Shown: positions 56,808 through 64,000 of the stretch, in pieces
Layout of the letters: each line of letters begins with the position of its first letter
Position numbering within the stretch: the first letter of the stretch is position 1
Source: Nemania diffusa
Lineage: Eukaryota; Ascomycota; Sordariomycetes; Xylariales; Xylariaceae
Reading direction: 5' to 3'
Assembly: GCA_038501195.1 (NCBI GenBank)
Contig: JBBPUQ010000005.1
Location: forward strand, 2,046,001 to 2,110,000
Length of the DNA: 64,000 nt
Notes under the pieces: generated by a model
Told to the model about the DNA's origin: nothing
Databases searched by the model: none
The model's input: only the letters and a program-made list of their open reading frames with translations
Position numbers and translations under genes: made by a program

Positions 56808-59800
56808 CTAAGCCTGCAGCGCCATCTCCTCCCTCGCAGCATGGCTTCCCCCCCTCCACGCCTTCGTATGGTCCTTATCACCCGCAAGCGCAGTCTCGCC
56901 ACCAACAGGGCCCCATCCGCCGCCGCCAGGCGTGTAGACGATGATGCGATCGCCCGGCTTCATCGGCGCGCTGTTCTTAGCGCCCATGCTAATCCTACGC
57001 TCCTCGTACTCTACAGCATCCTTTTCTTGCTCGCCGCCATCGTCTGTCGTGGCATCGCGTGGTGGTGGTTGTTCCCCGGAGAGAACCGCGAGGTCCTTCT
57101 CGGGATTGGTCTTCGCGACCCGCCGCACCCAGATGTTCAGCCCGCACTGCGCGTCCTCGCCGCCCGCGAGCCCGTAGGGCCGGTACACGCGGCGCTCGCT
57201 GAGGATGGACACCTGCACGGGGATGCGGAACTCGATGTCGCGGACCACGCCGTCGCCGCCGCGGTGCTGGCCCGCCCCGCCCGAGCCCGCGCGGAGCGCG
57301 AACGCGCGCAGCACGACCGGGTACCGCCGCTCGAAGACCTCCGAGTCCGTGATGCGCGTGTTGGTCATGTGCGTGTGCACGCCGCTGGTGCCCTCCCACG
57401 TCGGCCCCGCGCCCGAGCCGCCCGCGATCGTCTCGTAGTACCCGAAGCCCTTCACCTCCGTCTCACCGGACAGGTTGCCGCCGAACCCGAACGTCAGGTT
57501 GTTGCAGTCGCCCTGGCTAGCGGCGCAGGCTTGGAATGCCTTGAATATGACGTCCGTGACGCGTTGACTTGTTAACACGTTGCCGCCTACGACTGCGGCA
57601 CCTGCCGAGGGTGATAGGAGCGACTTGGGCGGTATCTTGACGTGGATCGGCTTGAGGCATCCCTGGTTTAGGGGGATGTCCTCTGATATTAGACACCGTA
57701 AGCAGTAGATGATGGCGCTGTATGTTACGGCCTCTGGCGCGTTGATGTTTCCGTAGACCTCGGGTCCAGTACCCTCAAAGTCGAAAATAGCTTCGCCCTT
57801 CTCCGGGTCAATTGTCACACGTAGGCGGATTGGTGTACCGTCGTCCATGTAGTCCACCGATGAGAGGTCCTTGCCTTCAAATCTCTTGTAAACATCCTTC
57901 AGTAAAATTCTCACGCACTGCTCGGCGTTGTCCTGAATGTTGACCATATAAAACTGGACCGTCTCTTCTCCGTATTCTTGAATTAAACTCTCGATGAGGG
58001 AAATACCCTTCTGATTCGCTGAGACCTGCGCCCTGAGATCGTTAATGTTGTCGGCCAAACACCGGGTACCACTGCATCCGGGATATTGCGCTGGCTCCTT
58101 GTAAAGCAACTCCACAATCCTCTGCTCATTGAATTTCCCCTCGCTCACAATCTTCTCGCTCTTGATCGCCGCGCCTTCTTGGAAGAGTTCCCGCGAATGA
58201 GGCGGCATGCTACCAGCTGTGATACCACCGATATCCGCATGATGTGCTCGTGAAGCAGCGTAGAACAGAATCTTCTCTCCCTTCTCGTCAAAAGCGGGCA
58301 TCAAGAGAGTGATATCTGGTAGATGCGTTCCACCATATGACGGGTGATTTGAAATGATCACATCTCCCTTTTTAAGTTTACCCTCCCAGATCTTAGCCTG
58401 TGTTCTTACACACGTCGACATTGATCCAAGGTGGACGGGCAAATGCGGTGCATTCGCGACTAAACCCCCAGTAGCGTCGAAGATGGCGCATGAAAAATCA
58501 AGACGTTCCTTCACGTTGGTGCTCACACTTGTCTTCTGAAGTGCTCTACCCATCTGTTCGGCAATGGCCATGAAGCGGTGGCCGAAAATGCTAAGCATGA
58601 TAGGATCAACCTCGCGCTCGCTAGTTTCTTTCTTTTGGGTCCTAATAGCCTGTTAGTCTCTTCCCAAATCTAGGTATCCCACAAGAAACATACCCGTCTT
58701 TGCCGCCACCATTCTCAAGATCAATGATGACGTGTGTTTGGAGAATCAACGCCTTGGCAGGAGGTGTAACAACAATCGTCTGTGTTCCATCAGCGAGAAC
58801 AGCGGGACCATTGACTTCGTCTCCGACAGCCAAGTCTTCGAGTTTGTAAATAGGCGTCTCTCGGCGACCTCCCTCGAAGTACACTTGGGACTTGCCATAC
58901 GCTTTCTTGTCCCCAATAGACTGGCGTTTGACCTCCTTGAGCTGCTGATCAACTGTTTGGTCCTGATACCGAAAGCTCTTTCCTATTCCTCGCACACGGA
59001 CATCGTCAACAATAATGTCCCGCTCGTCGAGAGTGAACCCAAATTCATAGCGGTGGTGTTTTATAAATGCCTTGCCAAATGCCCAGTCGTCGCCATCAAA
59101 CAAGGCTTTAGCATCTTCCTGATTAGGCTTAATAATCATCAGAGCAGACTCTGTTCCCCGGTAGCGCATGTTCAGATACTCTTCGAAAACGACCTCTTCA
59201 TCTTGGAACCCTTGATCTCGAAGTGCCTGCTGAGACTTCTCCTTGAGTTTCTCCATCTTACCCTTAAGCTCGTTCACAGCTTCGCCTTGGTCTTTCCATA
59301 CTTTCGATTCGGGTTCTTGTCTCTCGTCCACGACATCCGCTAAAGCCATACCGTATGCCGATAACACAGAGGAATATCGATGGACCAAGATTTGCTTGAT
59401 ACCCAGGGCCTCCGCAATGGCCACGGCATGCTGACCACCCGCTCCACCAAATGTTGCGAGACGGTGCTTCGAAGAGTCGTGCCCCTTGGCTTCTGTGATA
59501 GATCTAATCGGCCTAGTCATGGCCTCGTTCGCGATTGTTAGGAAGCCGTAAGCGACCTCGTCTAAGCTCATATTTTTTCCAGTCTCCTTGTTGATCTGAT
59601 CAGTAAGTTCTTGAATGACTTTCTTGCTAGCCTCATAATCTAGACCCTCATCTTCGTTCTTGCCAAAAATCTTGGGGAAAAAGTCAGGCAGGAGACGACC
59701 AAGGAACAAGTTGGCATCCGTTACTGCGGCAGGGCCACCTTTCCGGTAACAAGCCGGCCCGGGATGAGCACCGACGGATTCAGGTCCAACAACAAAAAGG

Positions 59801-60990
59801 CCGTTCTTGAAGAACAGCCGGCTTCCGCCTCCAGCAGCAACGGTATTGATGTCGAGCTGGGGGGATTGAATGGTGACCCCAGCTGTTGTTGTCTCGAAAA
59901 CATGCTCGTATCGCCCTTCGCCGTATCGAGAGACATCCGTGCTAGTGCCACCCATGTCAAAGCCGATGACTGGGATCTTAGTTTCTTCGTCGTAACTTGT
60001 AATCGCGTAACCGACTACGCCACCAGCTGGCCCTGACAGGATAGCCTTGAGACCCGTGAACTTATCTACATCGACCAATCCACCGTCACTTTGCATAAAT
60101 TCGCATCTAGCACCCTTGTCGCCCTCTTCTTTCAGGACACTTCGGGTACCTAGTCCACCCGCGAAGCCTTTCTGGAAGCCAGCAATGTACTTCTTAATGG
60201 CTGGGGTAAGGTAAGCATCGGCACACACACTCGTCGCACGAGAGACGAGCTTAATCATGGGCATCAGCTCGTGGCTAAGCGAGATGTGCTCGAAGCCGAT
60301 ATCTCTTGCGATTTTACCGACCAGGGCCTCGTGGTCGGGGAAAGTGTAACCGTGCATTAGACACACGGCTATACTTCGAATGCCTTTGTCGTAAATACTC
60401 TTTAGATGGTCCTTGATCTTGTCTTCTGTAGGTCGTTGGAGGACTCGAACAGCCTCACCCGAGAGACCCATGACTAGATCTGCTTTGGCTGCCTCCGGAG
60501 TGCTAGTCTTCACCTGGGCCTTGGTGATGTTCCTCGCTGGATCTTCCGCATAGTCTTCAAGTGTTACTCTCTCTTCCACCTCGACGACCTCCTCATATAG
60601 AACGTCGGGCTTCTTAATAGCAAGATCGAAAATCTTCGGTCGGCTTTGATTTCCGATTGTGAGACAGTCTCGAAAGCCCTTGGTAACCACTAACGCGATC
60701 TTTTCCCCTTTCCGTTCAAGCAGTGCATTCGTCGCAACTGTGGTGCCCATGCGTATGCTATCAATCCGAGAGGTGTCTAATGCCTCACCACGCGGAATGT
60801 CCCGCCCCTGGAAGTGGCTCATGATGCGCCGTATCCCTTCAAGCGGCGCATCATCATAGTTGGCGGGATCTTCGGATAACAACTTTATCACAATATCTTT
60901 GCCATTCAGCGTACCCACACAGTCGGTGAAAGTGCCGCCGCGATCTATCGCGATGCGAATTCCGCGTTGTTGTCCGTTTATAGAACCCAT
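56808..60990 (-). CDS. OXP1: 5-oxoprolinase (ATP-hydrolysing), fused HyuA-HyuB
   Basis: Two exons, 60990-58694 and 58641-56808, separated by a 52-bp phase-2 intron (GTATGT to TTAG), give 1,376 residues. Exon 1 is the hydantoinase-A-like half: [15 protein letters not shown] at the start (phosphate-binding loop), [17 protein letters not shown] in the middle and [16 protein letters not shown] near its end. Exon 2 is the hydantoinase-B-like half, starting in [20 protein letters not shown] with the string [15 protein letters not shown] and ending with GGGGWG. The enzyme opens 5-oxo-L-proline to L-glutamate with ATP in the glutathione cycle, in the cytosol. Length and domain order match the eukaryotic single-chain enzyme. 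The part of exon 2 at 57.0-57.5 kb is notably GC-rich. Its neighbours are unrelated genes. Confidence 0.95.
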
Positions 60991-61817
60991 TATGGCAGCT
61001 TAGTCGAGTGGCGCGGCTGACAATGCGAACGATTAAATATGAGAAGTAGTTTGAGGGTAGGAGAGTTAAGAAAGTTAACTAGAGCCTGTCTAGTGAGGAG
61101 TAAAGATGCTAAATCAACGAGATGAGCCAACATCCAAAAACTTTACCGTCTACTTATAACTTCACTAAATGCGATTCTAATAGTATTAACCACCTCGAGA
61201 TACTCATGGAGCCGGAATACCGTTAGAGGCAATGGAGGTTCGGTGGGACCGTTTGATCATACGCCTAGATATAGAAGATGTATGCATACCTAGGTAGGAT
61301 ATTAGGTAGGTAGCTTACCAATACTAACGCGGTGATGTAGGTAACGAACGTATTGAACCCCGCCAACCTCTAGCCGCCCCGCAGATCTCCGAGTCTAATC
61401 GATAGATTGGGAATTGGGTCTCAACGCACGCTTAAATTAATTATAATGGGGCCGATTCAAGGAGAAAGAACCCACTGACCTTCGGAGACGGAAGTCCGTC
61501 TAGATACGTACGGATGGTCTCGCTATTTTACGTAACACAGTTGACTTGAGCTACGAGCTTGCGTTCATAACCCGTAGCGGGCTTTGACATTAGTAATTCG
61601 CTTAAAATCATCATCAATGAAACATTATCTATCTTTGTGTTGACTTGATTTTTTTTTTATCGTGGTCAACATTGGGATTGCTGCATCATGTCGCGCGTTT
61701 CCCATGCACCGAAATATCCGCATGGCTCCGCCCCGTCTTTCGTCTATTGTACATCAAAATCGTGACAGCGGGTCATAATACATAACCTCATAACTGCCAT
61801 GGCGCTCAAAGGGAGGC
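60991..61817. other. Intergenic
   Basis: 830 bp between the start of 5-oxoprolinase and the end of the sorting nexin, both on the minus strand. No gene seen. Confidence 0.5.
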
Positions 61818-64000
61818 TTAATGCGTCACCACCCGTACCGCTTGTAAAATCAGACCAAAAAAAAGACCCCGCGCCACCTCTTCAATCTGTAGACAGTCGA
61901 AAACACGGCCCAGTGCGTCGTTTGTGGCTGACTGGCCCATGATGCCCATGAGTGCAGCGGGGACGCTGCTCTGGATGAATAGCTTCCGTGCCTTTTCTCG
62001 AAGCTCTTCCTTTTCTGCGGCAGTAAGGTCGGCTGGCCACGCCTTGCGCTCCTCTTCAGTAGGAAGCGAGTTTTCTCGAAGCTTGCGTATATGTACGGCG
62101 AGGCCATCATCTGATGTGTTGGCATCAAGAAGGGACTCCTGAATCAGTGATTGAATAGATATCAGGGACGGGTTGCCAGGTCGTAGGAGGAAGGATTTTG
62201 CAGCCGTCAGCAGCGTCCTCCTAATATTCCATGCCGAGGACAAGGTATAGAGCTCGTTTATAACGGCAAACAGGAGCTCGATTGCTACTCGCGTTTCTTG
62301 TTCAGATAGTGGTGGAAAGTGTTTAACAAGTCGCTTAGCGCTGCTAGTGGCTTGTGATGGCCTCCATTGTTGATCCAGGGATGTGCGAGATGGTGAGGCA
62401 AATGAGTTACTAAATCTCGGATAACCATCCATACTACGGCGTGTGCTAGTCGGCGAGTCGTAATCATCAGTGATCTCGTTCGGTGGTGGAGGTAGCTTCA
62501 AATTACTGAGACTAATTTCAGAGGGTGAGCGTAAGGGTGAGCGTGCTGCAGCAGCACTCGAAGCTCGGCTATGTACACGGCTACTAGCCGCGCTCACAGA
62601 CGATTTTCGGTCCCATCTATCAGCACTGGCCGGGTGCAAATTACTGTCGAGATCCAAATCTACTTGCGAACTATTTCGTCGATCCATTGGCGGGATTTTG
62701 CCAGGTTGCACAGAAACGATGGACGATCTCTGGCTGTCAAGGCTGTCCCTTGAAATCCCTGACCCGTTTGTTAGGGCCGTGTCCATTCTTGGAAGCACGG
62801 GCAATGATACCGGCCGCGTACTACTCGCGCTACGTGAACTACTCCCCTGTGTGGTTTGAATTTCCTGTAGGGAGGTGTTCGTAGATCTCTTAGGACCCAG
62901 TCCGATATTGCCAAAAACTCCGGTCACCCCGCCCATTACTACTTTCCCGCTGTCTAGGGCTCCTTTGGGGGCATTTTGAATGACATCAAGCATTCCCTTG
63001 CCCATAGACTCAAAAGAAAACCCACGATTAACGCCCATTTTAGAATCTTGCCCTCTATCAAGGAAGCGTTTCATAGCCTCTGACTCGGCCAATGACTTTT
63101 CGCCGCAAGCATTTCGCATATATCTCTCAATTTCACCCCGCAGCGATGACCTAGTATGCAATTTCCAACTCGGAAACAAGGAATGTGCCTCCAGGAATGC
63201 CGTTGCGCCTGAGATGTTCGCTATCCGTCGCAGACTCTCATGGAGGCTCTCGAATTGGGGATATGTTTTCATGACCATCCAACCGGAATAGTGTGAAGAC
63301 GATGGTTCAATTTGCAGAAGATATTCCCAAGTGGGCTTGTTTCGCAATCGACCATTGTCGGCAGTTACCTCATCGTGGATCGTGATAGAGGCATTGTAGA
63401 CCGTAAGAGGTGGCGGCTTGGAGGGCATGCCATCTTCATTTTCTTCATCCTTAGCGGGCGGGACCAACTGATCGAAACTCGTAAATCGTTGAGCCGGGGT
63501 TGGTTCCTGACTACTGACGAGCGGCGCATGTTGATTCGAAGAGTCAGTGGGCGACTTGGGGGAAATTGGAGAATGGGATGAGGACTGAGCAACGTCAATC
63601 TTCCCTATTTGCAATGAATTAGATGTATGCTCAGGGCCCGCATTTGGCCGGTCTAATGTCTCCATTGGGATACTGTTTGAGTTGCTCCTCATGCCCAGAT
63701 CCCGCCCGCGGGGATTTGATTTCGATGTGTCTTCTTCGCTGGCAACTGGCTGTGATGCAGATTTTGTTTTATCAGCTTCCGCAATCATCTCATTGAGCTT
63801 TCTCATCTCTTCCGTCGCCCTTTCCATTTCTTCATCTGCCTTCGATAACTTCTTTTTATGAACCATTTCCTTCCGACGTTGTCTATCTAGCTCATATGAG
63901 TTGCGGTTGCCTCTTGATAGGCCGATGTTTCCCACGTTTCCATCCACGTCACCAAATGCCTTCTGGTCTTGGATGGCGTCATCGATAGCTTGAGAGAGAT
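61818..64000 (-). CDS. PX-domain sorting nexin (Mdm1-like), 5' end outside window
   Basis: The frame runs open from the right edge to the stop at 61818, so at least 727 residues are visible and the true start lies beyond the window. The first GTG in the frame (63947) is not a start. From that point, residues 22-60 are a Lys/Glu coiled coil, 60-180 a Ser-rich linker, and 180-300 a PX domain with LTVYNASITIHDEV and WEYLLQIEP, then PQFESLHESLRRI. Such domains bind phosphoinositides on endosomal or vacuolar membranes. Residues 555-700 form a Nexin_C domain (TRVAIELLFAVINELYTL, then GLFFGLILQAVRVV at the end). This tail, following PX, is typical of Mdm1/SNX13/SNX14-type proteins that tether ER to vacuole or endosome. 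The PXA part would be outside the window. Confidence 0.87.
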   Translation of the reverse strand, partial: LSQAIDDAIQDQKAFGDVDGNVGNIGLSRGNRNSYELDRQRRKEMVHKKKLSKADEEMERATEEMRKLNEMIAEADKTKSASQPVASEEDTSKSNPRGRDLGMRSNSNSIPMETLDRPNAGPEHTSNSLQIGKIDVAQSSSHSPISPKSPTDSSNQHAPLVSSQEPTPAQRFTSFDQLVPPAKDEENEDGMPSKPPPLTVYNASITIHDEVTADNGRLRNKPTWEYLLQIEPSSSHYSGWMVMKTYPQFESLHESLRRIANISGATAFLEAHSLFPSWKLHTRSSLRGEIERYMRNACGEKSLAESEAMKRFLDRGQDSKMGVNRGFSFESMGKGMLDVIQNAPKGALDSGKVVMGGVTGVFGNIGLGPKRSTNTSLQEIQTTQGSSSRSASSTRPVSLPVLPRMDTALTNGSGISRDSLDSQRSSIVSVQPGKIPPMDRRNSSQVDLDLDSNLHPASADRWDRKSSVSAASSRVHSRASSAAAARSPLRSPSEISLSNLKLPPPPNEITDDYDSPTSTRRSMDGYPRFSNSFASPSRTSLDQQWRPSQATSSAKRLVKHFPPLSEQETRVAIELLFAVINELYTLSSAWNIRRTLLTAAKSFLLRPGNPSLISIQSLIQESLLDANTSDDGLAVHIRKLRENSLPTEEERKAWPADLTAAEKEELREKARKLFIQSSVPAALMGIMGQSATNDALGRVFDCLQIEEVARGLFFGLILQAVRVVTH

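Overview
The window looks like a piece of a filamentous ascomycete genome (Pezizomycotina; a Sordariomycete is my guess). The evidence is short introns (about 48 to 70 bp, plus two of about 150 bp in an F-box gene) with GTAAGT-type donors and CTAAC-type branch sites, typical fungal families (HET domain, SUR7/PalI, Mpe1, fused 5-oxoprolinase), and two long blocks of extreme A+T that carry the marks of repeat-induced point mutation (RIP). Normal gene-bearing DNA alternates sharply with these blocks.

Layout. 0.3-5.0 kb: a secreted/membrane Cys-rich protein (-) and a small protein with a glycine ladder (+). 5.6-13.8 kb: one complete Ty1/Copia-type LTR retrotransposon with 394-bp LTRs and an intact 5-bp target duplication, its pol frame destroyed by C-to-T/G-to-A change. 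14.8-33.9 kb: F-box-like protein (+), HD-domain phosphohydrolase (-), glycogen-binding-domain protein (+), Mpe1 cleavage/polyadenylation factor (-), SUR7/PalI membrane protein (-), HET-domain protein (-), PPSY-motif protein (+) and a membrane-anchored short-chain dehydrogenase (-). 35.4-46.6 kb: a nested structure, in which a hAT-like DNA transposon (20-bp terminal inverted repeats, 8-bp target duplication) is interrupted by a Ty3/Gypsy LTR retrotransposon on the minus strand; both are heavily RIPped. 47.5-64 kb: a secreted PAF-acetylhydrolase-like esterase (+), then on the minus strand a conserved fungal protein, a secreted GH89 alpha-N-acetylglucosaminidase, cytosolic seryl-tRNA synthetase, 5-oxoprolinase and a PX/Nexin_C sorting nexin that runs off the right edge.

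There is no operon or biosynthetic cluster. The housekeeping genes (mRNA 3'-end processing, translation, glutathione cycle, membrane traffic) act independently. The two transposon blocks are separated by a 21-kb gene island. Exon models were worked out by hand from splice signals, reading phase and remembered family features, and were not checked against transcripts or databases.

The most distinctive content is the transposon archaeology: target duplications, LTR pairs, terminal repeats, a candidate half-tRNA primer site and mutated polymerase active sites can all still be read. The other is the GX3-ladder protein beside the Copia element, whose stop codon may itself be a C-to-T lesion.
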